In this document: positions 47,206-55,831 of the stretch, one piece after another
Layout of the letters: the number at the start of each line of letters is the position of its first letter
How positions within the stretch are numbered: the first letter of the stretch is position 1
Source: Thermodesulfobacteriota bacterium
GTDB taxonomy: Bacteria > Desulfobacterota > Desulfobacteria > Desulfobacterales > Desulfosudaceae
Assembly (NCBI GenBank): GCA_040753795.1
Contig: JBFMDX010000001.1
Location: 372,001 to 436,000, forward strand
Direction: 5' to 3'
Length of the DNA: 64,000 nt
Made by a program: the position numbers and the translations under genes
Notes under the pieces: model-generated
Databases searched by the model: none
The model's input: the letters and a program-made list of their open reading frames with translations, nothing else
Told to the model about the DNA's origin: nothing

Positions 47206-49950
47206 ATGAGGGGAATAGGAAAGCATGGCAGCGGTTGGACGTTTCCCTTGAAGCGCGCGGGATCTTCCCCGCGGATAGCTGCCGCACTGGTCATAGCCAT
47301 CGCCCTGTCTTTCGTTTTCCCGGGATGGGCGCAGGACAAGCCGGATGGAACCGTTGCCCGGATCATGTTGTTCCCGTTTACCGTGAATGCGGATAATGAT
47401 GTGGGGCTATCTCTCACCGCCGGGTTGGATACTGTTCTGACCGACCGTCTGGCCGATTATGGCACAGCCGTGATCAGTGACGTTCAGGCGAGACAACCGG
47501 GCCTGTCCGTTGGCCAGAGAAGACGACTCGCTCTTGAAAAAGGAGCTGGCGCCGCGCTCTGGGGCAGCGTTACCGTCCAGGGAGAGCAGTTCAGCATCGA
47601 AGCCTCCCTGACTAAAACACCTGCGGACGCCGTCATACAGCATTTTACCGGCGAAGGAAAGTCCCTTTCACGGGCCGTCGAGAACCTGGCGAAGAATATT
47701 TTCGGAACCATTTCGGGGAAAATCCTTGTCTCCGACATCCAGGTGCGCGGTAATGTTCGTATCGAAGCGGAAGCCATCAAGAAAGTAATCGGCACCAAAG
47801 CCGGCGATGCGTTCAGCAAAGAACAACTTTCCGATGACTTGCGATCGATTTATCAGATGGGTTATTTCGAGGATGTCCGGGTCTCGGTCGATGATACCGC
47901 TGCCGGGAAAATCGTTTATTTTGACGTCAAGGAAAGACCGACGGTAAGGAAAATTCTCTTCAAGGATAATACCCTGTTTGATGACGAAGAGTTGACCAAA
48001 GAGATTACCATCAGTCGCGGCTCCATCATCAATACGCTGGAAATACAGCGCAACATCAGGAAGATGGAACAGTTATACAAGGATAAGAATTATCACAGCG
48101 TCAAGATTACCTATGCGATTCTTCCCGAGGACAACAACCAGGCGGATATTGAATTCACCATTGCGCAGGGGGATAAATACCGGATTCGGAAAATTACGTT
48201 TGAAGGCAATAAGGTATACAGCGACAAGCAATTGAAAAAGGTCATCGAGACTTCTGAAAAAGGTCTGATCATGTGGATGATTTCCTCCGCCGGTGACCTG
48301 AAGATGGATCAGTTGTATCAGGATGTCGCCCGGTTGACCGCTCACTACCAGGACCACGGGTATATGAACGCAAAAATCGGGGATCCGGAAATTACTTACG
48401 GTGACGTGCCGGGAACGGAAACAGGGGAAAAGAAAAAAAAGGGCATCACCATCACCTTCAAGATTGAAGAGGGGCATCAGTACAACATCGGGAAAATCCG
48501 TATTTCAGGGGATCTGATTGATGATGAGCAGGTACTGCGCAGTAAACTCACCATTGCCGAGAACACGGTTTTTAATCGTTCCGGCGTCCGCACGGATTTG
48601 ATGACGCTGAGTGATTTTTATTCCGACAAGGGCTATTACTATGTTGATGTTTATCCGGAGACCGTAACCAGCGAAGCCGATCGAACGGTGGATATCGATT
48701 ATAAGATCAGCAAGGGGAATCTGGTTTATTTTGATGAAATCATCATTTCCGGAAATTCGAAGACCCGGGATAAGGTAATCCGGCGGGAACTGGATATTTA
48801 CGAGCAGGAGCTCTACAGCGGTCAGAAGCTGAAAAGGGGGATCGGCCGGTTGTACCGACTCAATTATTTTGAAAACGTGAACGTCGATACCATAGAGAAA
48901 GAAGCCGAAAACAAGGTCGACCTGAAGATAGAAGTGGAGGAAAAGTCCACCGGGGAGTTTTCCTTCGGCGGCGGATACGGCAGCATCGAAAAGTTTTTTG
49001 CCACCGCCTCCATTTCTCAATACAACCTTTTCGGCCGCGGGCAGGTATTGCAGGTCCAGGGTCAGGTCGGCGGCACCACCACGCAGTATAAACTCAGTTT
49101 TACCGAACCCTGGCTGTTTGACATCCCCCTGTCCGCGGGTTTTGATCTGTACAACTGGGGAGTCGATTATGATACGTACGACATGGATACTACCGGAGGT
49201 GGCTTGCGCTTCGGCTATCCCGTTTTCAAGGATACCCGGTTATACCTTTCAAATACTTACGAACAAAATCATCTTACGGATGTTTCCGTGTTCGCCCCCA
49301 TATCCATTCAGGAGATGGAGGAGGACAGCATTACCAGCAGCGTGTCCGCCTCGCTGGTGTATGATACCCGGGATAATACCATGAACCCCCGCAAAGGCGC
49401 CAAAAATTCGTTTACCATCGAAAACGCCGGCGGTATGCTCGGTGGAGACGTGGCTTTTACCAAGTACACCACCGAACTGGGCTGGTACGTGCCGCTGTTC
49501 TGGAAAACATTTACCTTCCTCCACTCCGAAGGCGGCTATGTCCATGAAAATTCAGGCGGGTATCTACCGGACTATGAGTGCTTTTATCTGGGCGGCATCA
49601 ATTCGTTGCGGGGGTTCGACTGGCGTGATATATGCGTTTATGAAACCGATGAAACCGGTCTGGTCATCGAAAAAGGCGGGGATAAATATGTGCAGTTCAA
49701 CCTGGAATTGCTGTGTCCCCTGTTCGGCGAGAAAATCGGCCTGGTTGGACTATTGTTTTATGACACCGGTAATGTTTATGATGTGGGCGAAAGCATCGAT
49801 CTTGGAAATTTGAGAGAAACGGCGGGGTTCGGTATCCGGTGGTTTTCACCCATGGGGCCGATCCGCCTGGAAAGAGGGTATATACTGGATGCCAAGGACG
49901 GGGAAGACTCAAGCGGACGGTGGGAATTCAGTATAGGAACAGCCTTTTAA
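47206..49950 (+). CDS. bamA: Outer membrane protein assembly factor BamA, with extra N-terminal domain
   Basis: Omp85-family insertase of the outer membrane, 914 residues from the ATG at 47206 (GGGGTGA site). A signal peptide (about 20-43, ending in PGWAQ) is followed by an extra domain (about 48-165), then POTRA domains (from about 170, SDIQVRGNVRIEAEAIKKVI) and the 16-stranded barrel (about 590-914) with the NSLRGFDW loop-6 motif and C-terminal Phe. The extra domain (RIMLFPFTVNADNDVGLSLTAGLD) resembles TolB/CsgG-type alpha-beta domains. It probably sits in the periplasm; its role is not known. Confidence 0.95.
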   Translation: MRGIGKHGSGWTFPLKRAGSSPRIAAALVIAIALSFVFPGWAQDKPDGTVARIMLFPFTVNADNDVGLSLTAGLDTVLTDRLADYGTAVISDVQARQPGLSVGQRRRLALEKGAGAALWGSVTVQGEQFSIEASLTKTPADAVIQHFTGEGKSLSRAVENLAKNIFGTISGKILVSDIQVRGNVRIEAEAIKKVIGTKAGDAFSKEQLSDDLRSIYQMGYFEDVRVSVDDTAAGKIVYFDVKERPTVRKILFKDNTLFDDEELTKEITISRGSIINTLEIQRNIRKMEQLYKDKNYHSVKITYAILPEDNNQADIEFTIAQGDKYRIRKITFEGNKVYSDKQLKKVIETSEKGLIMWMISSAGDLKMDQLYQDVARLTAHYQDHGYMNAKIGDPEITYGDVPGTETGEKKKKGITITFKIEEGHQYNIGKIRISGDLIDDEQVLRSKLTIAENTVFNRSGVRTDLMTLSDFYSDKGYYYVDVYPETVTSEADRTVDIDYKISKGNLVYFDEIIISGNSKTRDKVIRRELDIYEQELYSGQKLKRGIGRLYRLNYFENVNVDTIEKEAENKVDLKIEVEEKSTGEFSFGGGYGSIEKFFATASISQYNLFGRGQVLQVQGQVGGTTTQYKLSFTEPWLFDIPLSAGFDLYNWGVDYDTYDMDTTGGGLRFGYPVFKDTRLYLSNTYEQNHLTDVSVFAPISIQEMEEDSITSSVSASLVYDTRDNTMNPRKGAKNSFTIENAGGMLGGDVAFTKYTTELGWYVPLFWKTFTFLHSEGGYVHENSGGYLPDYECFYLGGINSLRGFDWRDICVYETDETGLVIEKGGDKYVQFNLELLCPLFGEKIGLVGLLFYDTGNVYDVGESIDLGNLRETAGFGIRWFSPMGPIRLERGYILDAKDGEDSSGRWEFSIGTAF

Positions 49951-49983
49951 AAACAATTCAAGCAGTAAGGAGTCCATAAAGAA

Positions 49984-50523
49984 ATGAAACGGATAATTTT
50001 CTGGATTGCAGGGATAATGGCGGGGGTGGCCTTGTTCGCAGGTCCCGGCGTTGCCGAGGATGTCGCTAAAATCGGGGTGGTCGATTTTCAGCGCTTTTTA
50101 ACCGAATCCAATATCGGCAAAGCGGCCCAGTCGGAGATCGAGGCAGAAGGCGCTAAGATGGAAAGCGATCTTAAGGGACAGGGAAGCGCCATCGAAGCCC
50201 TGGAAAAAAAGATGGAAGCGGACGCCATGGTACTCAGCGAAGAGAAAAAGGAGGCCCAGCTCCGCGAATACAGGATCAAGATCGGAGATTTGAAGGCGCT
50301 GCAGCAGAAATATACGGTGGCGTTAAAGAAGAAGGAGCAGCAGCTGATCGGTAGTGTGCAGCAGGAAGCTTCCGCTCTGGCTGCCGAGCTGGGCAAGAAA
50401 GAGGGATACCTCCTGTTGATAGAAAAGAACGCTGTCATCTATTATCCCACGGCCATAGATGTCACCGACCACCTGATTCAGTATGCCAACGAGAAAAAGA
50501 CCGCTCCGCCCAAAAAACAGTAA
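49984..50523 (+). CDS. OmpH/Skp-family periplasmic chaperone
   Basis: Trimeric holdase for unfolded outer membrane proteins, 179 residues. A signal peptide (1 to about 24, ALFAGPGVAEDV) is followed by the short beta strand KIGVVDFQRFLTESNIGKA. A long charged coiled coil (about 45-125) and a C-terminal strand (YLLLIEKNAVIYYPTAIDVTDHLI) complete the fold. It lies between bamA and lpxD as in most diderms. Confidence 0.92.
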   Translation: MKRIIFWIAGIMAGVALFAGPGVAEDVAKIGVVDFQRFLTESNIGKAAQSEIEAEGAKMESDLKGQGSAIEALEKKMEADAMVLSEEKKEAQLREYRIKIGDLKALQQKYTVALKKKEQQLIGSVQQEASALAAELGKKEGYLLLIEKNAVIYYPTAIDVTDHLIQYANEKKTAPPKKQ

Positions 50524-50565
50524 TCCCTTCCACCCGGTTTAATCCGGCATAATGGTGGTCAGGAT

Positions 50566-51615
50566 ATGAAATTATCCCTGGGGGAAATAGCCGTTATGAT
50601 CGGCGGTGTGGTGAGGGGAAATCCCGATCTACGGATATCCGGAGCGGCTCCTTTTGAACGGGCCGGACAGGAGGACATCACCCTGGCCGGCAGCCCGGTA
50701 TACTGGAATGCCGCCAGCCAAACCCGGGCCGGCGCTCTCATCGTTCCAGCGGGGGTAAGCTGCGATCATGAGAACTGTATTGAAGCGGCTGATCCTCAAG
50801 TTGCTTTTACCCGGCTGATCAACCTGTTTGCCGATCGCCACCCGCCGACGCCGGGGATCGATCCTCAATCCGTCATCGGCCTGAATTTCTCCTGCGGCGC
50901 AGCAGTGACGATTTTTCCTGGCGTGGTGATCGCCGATAACGTCATCCTGGGTGATCGGGTCGTTCTTTATCCGGGGGTTTATCTGGGTGACGGCGTTACC
51001 ATCGGCAGCGACGTGGAGATTCATGCCCATGTGTCCATTTTGTGGGGATGCATTATCGGCAGCCGCGTGACCATCCAGGCCGGAACGGTAGTCGGCAGCG
51101 ACGGGTTTGGATACACCCGTGACGGGGATCGCTACCTGAAAATCGCGCACACCGGTATCGTCCGGATCGATGACGACGTGGAGATCGGGGCCTGCAACAC
51201 CATCGACCGCGGTAAGTTCGATCGAACCTGGATCAAGAGCGGGGTCAAAACGGACAATCTGATTCACATCGCCCATAACGTGACGGTCGGGGAGAACACC
51301 ATTATCGTGGCCCAGGCCGCCGTGGCCGGCAGCGTCACCATCGGCCGGAACGTCATCCTGGCCGGCCAGGCGGGTATTTCCGGGCACCTCACCATCGGAG
51401 ACCACGCCATCATCGGCCCTCAAGCCGGAATAGCCAAATCCGTGGCCCCCGGCGACGTGATATCCGGAACCCCCGGAATGCCCCATAAATTATGGCTGAA
51501 GACGAGCAGTCTGATCACCCGTCTTCCGGATTTGAACCGGAAAGTAAAAGAGATGGAAAAACGGCTGGCTGAACTGGAAAGCCGGTTGGGGAAAAACGGA
51601 TCCGATGACCATTGA
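50566..51615 (+). CDS. lpxD: UDP-3-O-acyl-glucosamine N-acyltransferase
   Basis: Third lipid A step: N-acylation of UDP-3-O-acyl-GlcN. The 349 residues have an N-terminal LpxD domain (about 1-95) and a left-handed beta-helix of hexapeptide repeats (about 100-300, for example VILGDRVVLYPGVYLGDGVTIG). The catalytic His lies in NLIHIAHNVTVGENT, and a C-terminal coiled helix (VKEMEKRLAELESRLG) follows. It overlaps fabZ by 11 bp. Confidence 0.96.
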   Translation: MKLSLGEIAVMIGGVVRGNPDLRISGAAPFERAGQEDITLAGSPVYWNAASQTRAGALIVPAGVSCDHENCIEAADPQVAFTRLINLFADRHPPTPGIDPQSVIGLNFSCGAAVTIFPGVVIADNVILGDRVVLYPGVYLGDGVTIGSDVEIHAHVSILWGCIIGSRVTIQAGTVVGSDGFGYTRDGDRYLKIAHTGIVRIDDDVEIGACNTIDRGKFDRTWIKSGVKTDNLIHIAHNVTVGENTIIVAQAAVAGSVTIGRNVILAGQAGISGHLTIGDHAIIGPQAGIAKSVAPGDVISGTPGMPHKLWLKTSSLITRLPDLNRKVKEMEKRLAELESRLGKNGSDDH

Positions 51616-52066
51616 CATCAATAAAATTCTTTTGCTGCTGCCCCAGCGGTACCCGTTTATTCTGATCGACCGGGTGATCGATTATGTGCCGGACGAGCAT
51701 ATCACTGCCATCAAAAATGTTTCCGCCGGCGACCCCTGGATGGCCGGCCATTTTCCGGGAAATCCCGTAATGCCCGGCGTGCTGATTCTGGAGGCCATGT
51801 GCCAGGCCGGCGGTGTGCTGGTGAATCTGTCCCGGAACGAAAAAAACAATCAATCGGCCAGATATCTGGCCGGCCTGGATAAAGTGCGTTTCAGAAGAAG
51901 AGTTGTTCCCGGAGACCAGTTGATCATTCGCGGGAAGATTATCAAGAGAAAGCTCAATATCATCAAGATGGAAGTGACCGCGACGGTCGAGGGTGTACTG
52001 GTCGCGGAAGCCCAGATCATGGCCAGCACAGGAGTGGAAAATGATACATCCGACGGCGATCGTTGA
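51605..52066 (+). CDS. fabZ: 3-hydroxyacyl-ACP dehydratase FabZ
   Basis: Dehydrates 3-hydroxyacyl-ACP in fatty acid synthesis and competes with LpxA/LpxD for the same substrate. The 153 residues show the hot-dog fold: [17 protein letters not shown], the active-site helix with His in [23 protein letters not shown] (catalytic Glu included) and [13 protein letters not shown]. It overlaps lpxD by 11 bp and lpxA by 26 bp. Confidence 0.96.
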   Translation: MTIDINKILLLLPQRYPFILIDRVIDYVPDEHITAIKNVSAGDPWMAGHFPGNPVMPGVLILEAMCQAGGVLVNLSRNEKNNQSARYLAGLDKVRFRRRVVPGDQLIIRGKIIKRKLNIIKMEVTATVEGVLVAEAQIMASTGVENDTSDGDR

Positions 52067-52811
52067 CCCCGGTGTCCGTATTGAACCGGGTGTCGAGGTC
52101 GGTCCTTACAGCTGCATCTCCGGTAATGTCTTTATCGGATCGGGAACGAAGATCGGTCCCCATGTAGTCATCGAAGGCCATACCACCATCGGGCCGGAGT
52201 GCCGGATTTCAGCGTTTGCTGCCATCGGCGGGCCGCCCCAGTCGGTTAAATATGCCGGCGAGGACACCTGCGTCAAGGTCGGGCGCAAATGCGTCATCCG
52301 GGAGTTTGTCACCATTCATCGGGGGACGGCTTTCGGCACCGGCCTGACCCAGGTCGGGGACAACTGCCTGCTCATGGCCTACACCCATATCGCCCATGAC
52401 TGCCAGGTGGGCAATCAGGTGATTTTCGCCAACAACGCCACCCTGGCTGGACACATTACCGTGGAAGACAACGCCACCATCGGCGGTCTGGTGGCCGTTC
52501 ACCAGTTCGTCAACATCGGCCGGCATGCCTTTATCGGCGGCAAATCGGCGGTGGTAAAAGATGTCCCGCCTTATGTCATCGCCGCCGGGGACCGGGCCAA
52601 ACTGTACGGGCTTAACCTGGTCGGATTAAAGCGCAGCAATTTTCCTCCGGCCGTCTTAAACAGCCTGAAGAAAGCCTACCGGATTATTTTTCGCGTCGGC
52701 CTGACCCTAAATGAAGCCATTGAAAGAGCAAACGCCGAAGTAGAGCAAACCCCGGAGGTCGTCCATTTTCTGGAATTTATCAAATCTTCCCGTCGGGGTA
52801 TTACGCGGTAA
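52041..52811 (+). CDS. lpxA: UDP-GlcNAc acyltransferase
   Basis: First lipid A step. The 256 residues start [22 protein letters not shown], which fixes the ATG at 52041 (AGGAG upstream). A left-handed beta-helix covers about 1-185 with catalytic His in LLMAYTHIAHDCQVG. A C-terminal helical domain (GLNLVGLKRSNFPP) follows. Whether it uses UDP-GlcNAc or the 3-amino analogue cannot be told by eye; the neighbouring oxidoreductase makes the question worthwhile. Confidence 0.96.
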   Translation: MIHPTAIVDPGVRIEPGVEVGPYSCISGNVFIGSGTKIGPHVVIEGHTTIGPECRISAFAAIGGPPQSVKYAGEDTCVKVGRKCVIREFVTIHRGTAFGTGLTQVGDNCLLMAYTHIAHDCQVGNQVIFANNATLAGHITVEDNATIGGLVAVHQFVNIGRHAFIGGKSAVVKDVPPYVIAAGDRAKLYGLNLVGLKRSNFPPAVLNSLKKAYRIIFRVGLTLNEAIERANAEVEQTPEVVHFLEFIKSSRRGITR

Positions 52812-52850
52812 ACACACCCGGGCGTTGTCCGACGGGATAAGGACAGGGCA

Positions 52851-53669
52851 ATGAAAATCGGACTGATTGCGGGCGGAGGCGATTTCCCCCTGCAGTTCGC
52901 CGAGGCTGCCGGAAAATCCGGCAACCAGGTATACGCGGTTGCGTATCATGGCGCGGCGGCGCCTGAAATCGTCGACCGGGTGAAGGCCGTCCAGTGGCTT
53001 TACCTCGGGGAGTTGGAAAAGCTGGTCCGTTTTTTCCACGACAATGGCGTCCGGGAGGCGGTCATCATGGGCGGAGTCAACAAACGCGCCATGTTTTCCG
53101 ATTTCCGGCCTGACGCGGCCGCTCTGTCCCTGATCGCCGGGCTGACCGATACCCATGACGACGCCCTGTTGCGGCGTTTCGCGGCCTTCCTGGAGGAAAA
53201 CGGCATCGCCGTGCGCTCGTCGACTTACCTGCTGCCGGAACTGCTGGCACCGGACGGATGCTGGACAAAGGTTGAGCCGGACCCGAACCAGTTGCGGGAT
53301 ATCGCCATCGGCTGGAAGGCGGCCAAAGCCGTCGGCCTTCTGGATATCGGTCAGTGCGTGGTGGTGGAAAAGGGCTCGGTGCTGGCGGTGGAGGCCATTG
53401 ACGGGACCGATGCCACCATTGCCAGGGGCGGCCGCCTGGGCGGCGGCCGGGCCGTGGTCGTCAAGGTCTGCAAGCCCCAGCAGGATACGCGCTTTGACAT
53501 TCCGGCGGTGGGACCGGCGACGATTGACACCATGCGCGCCGCCGGCGTCAGCACCCTGGCCGTGGAATCCGGTCGGACCGTGGTCTTTGACCGGGAAAAA
53601 ATGATTGCCATGGCGGATGAGTCCGCCATGTCCATAATCGCTTTCGGAGAGGACAGATGGGCAGATTGA
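52851..53669 (+). CDS. lpxI: UDP-2,3-diacylglucosamine pyrophosphatase LpxI
   Basis: Hydrolyses UDP-2,3-diacylglucosamine to lipid X, replacing LpxH in this lineage. The 272 residues begin KIGLIAGGGDFPLQFAEAA and contain GGVNKRAMFSDFRPD, the DTHDDALLRRFAAFLEENGI segment and a C-terminal domain with VVVEKGSVLAVEAIDGTDA and AGVSTLAVESGRTVVFDRE, the DUF1009 pattern. It overlaps the next gene by 13 bp. Confidence 0.95.
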   Translation: MKIGLIAGGGDFPLQFAEAAGKSGNQVYAVAYHGAAAPEIVDRVKAVQWLYLGELEKLVRFFHDNGVREAVIMGGVNKRAMFSDFRPDAAALSLIAGLTDTHDDALLRRFAAFLEENGIAVRSSTYLLPELLAPDGCWTKVEPDPNQLRDIAIGWKAAKAVGLLDIGQCVVVEKGSVLAVEAIDGTDATIARGGRLGGGRAVVVKVCKPQQDTRFDIPAVGPATIDTMRAAGVSTLAVESGRTVVFDREKMIAMADESAMSIIAFGEDRWAD

Positions 53670-54613
53670 AAGTAGCCGTGATCGGGTGCGGGTATCTGGG
53701 AAAATTCCATGCTGAAAAATACGCGGCCATGGACGACGTCATTCTGGCCGGCGTGGCCGATGTGAACAAAGACGCGGCGGAAAGCGTGGCGCAGCGCCTG
53801 GGGACCGTCGCTTACACGGATTACCGGCAACTCCTCGGCGCGGTCGACGCCGTCAGCATTGTCGTGCCCACGATTGATCACTGCCGGGTGGGCCTGGATT
53901 TTCTGGAAAGCGGCGTCGACATCATGATGGAAAAGCCCATGACCGCCACCCTGGCGGAGACGGACCTGCTGCTTTCTCTGGCGGAGAAAAAAAAGAAGAT
54001 TATTCAGGTCGGTCACCTGGAGCGATTTAATCCGGCCGTTCATCCTTTAAAAGACATCGTCGACCGGCCTCAATACATTGAAGCGCACCGTTTGAGTATT
54101 TACAAGGAACGGGGCACGGACGTCAGCGTGGTGCTGGACCTGATGATTCATGATATCGACATCATCCTGAACCTGGTCGGGTCCGAGATCGTCGATATCC
54201 GCGCGGCGGGTCTGGCCATCATTTCCGATCATGTGGATATCGCCAACGCCCGCTTGGAATTTGCCAACGGCTGCGTCGCCACCATTACCGCCAGCCGGGT
54301 TTCCAACCGGAGCGAGCGGCGGCTGCGGGTGTTTCAGGAGAATGCCTATATTTCCCTGGATTTCGCCAATTGCGGCATCACGGTGGTGTCCAGGAACGAA
54401 GCCGGCAACGGCAACGGCCCGGTCCCGCACATGAACACGCAGCAGCTGGCCTTTGAAAAATGGGACGCCCTGGAACAGGAGCTCAAATCCTTTGTCGACT
54501 GCGTCCGCAGCCGCCGGACGCCCGTGGTGTCCGGCCGGGAAGGCCGTGAAGCCCTGCGGACGGCCCTGGCCGTCATGGATCAGATTCAACAAACGGGAAA
54601 ACGGTTTGAATAA
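53657..54613 (+). CDS. Gfo/Idh/MocA-family oxidoreductase in the lipid A operon
   Basis: NAD(P)-dependent dehydrogenase-fold protein, 318 residues. The Rossmann motif VIGCGYLGKFHAEKYA is at the N-terminus, EKPMTATLAE is the conserved Lys-Pro motif, and VGHLERFNPAVHPLK and LDLMIHDIDIILNLVGSE follow in the C-terminal domain. Its position between lpxI and lpxB with overlaps on both sides indicates lipid A biosynthesis. GnnA (UDP-GlcNAc 3-dehydrogenase) is of this family and is the obvious candidate, but no GnnB-like aminotransferase is adjacent. Confidence 0.88.
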   Translation: MGRLKVAVIGCGYLGKFHAEKYAAMDDVILAGVADVNKDAAESVAQRLGTVAYTDYRQLLGAVDAVSIVVPTIDHCRVGLDFLESGVDIMMEKPMTATLAETDLLLSLAEKKKKIIQVGHLERFNPAVHPLKDIVDRPQYIEAHRLSIYKERGTDVSVVLDLMIHDIDIILNLVGSEIVDIRAAGLAIISDHVDIANARLEFANGCVATITASRVSNRSERRLRVFQENAYISLDFANCGITVVSRNEAGNGNGPVPHMNTQQLAFEKWDALEQELKSFVDCVRSRRTPVVSGREGREALRTALAVMDQIQQTGKRFE

Positions 54614-55817
54614 CCCCATTCCGATCCCATCTCTGCCGCCGTCCCCCCGCTGCGTCATGATATCGGCGGGGGAGGCCTCCGGCGACCTGCACGGCGCCAA
54701 CCTGGTCCGGGCCATGCGCCGGGAGTGCGGCTCTCTTTTCTTCTGCGGCATCGGCGGCAGCGCCATGAAGGCGGCCGGCGTGAAAATTATCGTCGACGCC
54801 GACCGGTTGTCCGTGGTCGGTATCACCGAAGTTCTGGCCCGGCTTCCTTCCATCTTAAACGGCATGTCCGCCGCCCGGAAGATTCTCCGTTCCCGGGTTC
54901 CGGACCTGCTTATCCTGATCGATTTTCCCGATTTCAACCTTAAGCTCGCGGCCGTGGCCCGGGAGCAGGGCATCCCGGTTTTCTATTACATCACCCCCCA
55001 GGTCTGGGCCTGGCGTCAGGGTCGGATCCACACCATCAAGCAACTGGTGGATCGGGCCGCGGTCATCCTTCCCTTTGAAGACGGCTTTTTCCGGAAACAC
55101 AACATTCCCGTCTCCTTTGTCGGCCATCCCCTCCTGGATGCGGGCTACGGGATTTCACCGACAGCCGCTCAATGGCGGCCCGGAGAGACGCCGGTCATCG
55201 GTTTTCTGCCGGGCTCCCGCAACAAGGAAGTCCGCCGCCTGCTGCCGGTCATGCTGGAAACCGCCGAGGTCATCAGCCGAAAGAACCGGCAGGCCCGGTT
55301 CCTGGTTTCATGCGCACCGTCCGTTTCCCGGGAGCTGTTCGACCGGATCGCGGCGCCTTTTGCCGGCCGGGTAGATTGTGAGACGGTCACCGACAAGGTG
55401 GAATCATTTTTACAGCGGACCACGCTGGTGGTGGCGGCCTCGGGCACCGTTACCCTGGAGGCGGCGCTGTCTGCAACGCCTGCCGTCGTCGTCTACCGGG
55501 TGTCGCTGCTAAGCTACTGGCTGGGCCGGATGCTGATCAATCTCCAGCATGTCAGCCTGATCAACCTGATCGCGGAACGGGAAGTCGTGCCGGAACTGCT
55601 TCAGGCCGCGGCCGCGCCCGAAACCATCGCCTCCGAAGCCATGGGCATCCTGGAGGATGCACAAAAATTCAACGCCATCCGGGATGGCCTGCTGGAAGTG
55701 CGGCGGCGGCTGGGCGACAGCGGCGCCTCCGGCCGGGCCGCCGGCATCGCCCTGGAGATGCTGTCCGGAGGGCAGGCCGTTCTTCCGGCCGGCGATAGTC
55801 TCAAGCAGCTTACCTAG
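54606..55817 (+). CDS. lpxB: Lipid A disaccharide synthase
   Basis: GT19 glycosyltransferase joining lipid X and UDP-diacylglucosamine. Family motifs: VMISAGEASGDLHGANLVRAM, IDFPDFNLKLA, YYITPQVWAWRQGRI, FVGHPLLD, GFLPGSRNKEVRRLLP and SGTVTLEAALSATPAVVVYR. The frame is open from 54453 in the preceding gene. TTG at 54606 is chosen because the family needs a strand before SAGEASGD; the ATG at 54657 would remove it. It overlaps the oxidoreductase gene by 8 bp. No lpxK is adjacent. Confidence 0.94.
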   Translation: MNNPIPIPSLPPSPRCVMISAGEASGDLHGANLVRAMRRECGSLFFCGIGGSAMKAAGVKIIVDADRLSVVGITEVLARLPSILNGMSAARKILRSRVPDLLILIDFPDFNLKLAAVAREQGIPVFYYITPQVWAWRQGRIHTIKQLVDRAAVILPFEDGFFRKHNIPVSFVGHPLLDAGYGISPTAAQWRPGETPVIGFLPGSRNKEVRRLLPVMLETAEVISRKNRQARFLVSCAPSVSRELFDRIAAPFAGRVDCETVTDKVESFLQRTTLVVAASGTVTLEAALSATPAVVVYRVSLLSYWLGRMLINLQHVSLINLIAEREVVPELLQAAAAPETIASEAMGILEDAQKFNAIRDGLLEVRRRLGDSGASGRAAGIALEMLSGGQAVLPAGDSLKQLT

Positions 55818-55831
55818 TCAACGGTGTCATC

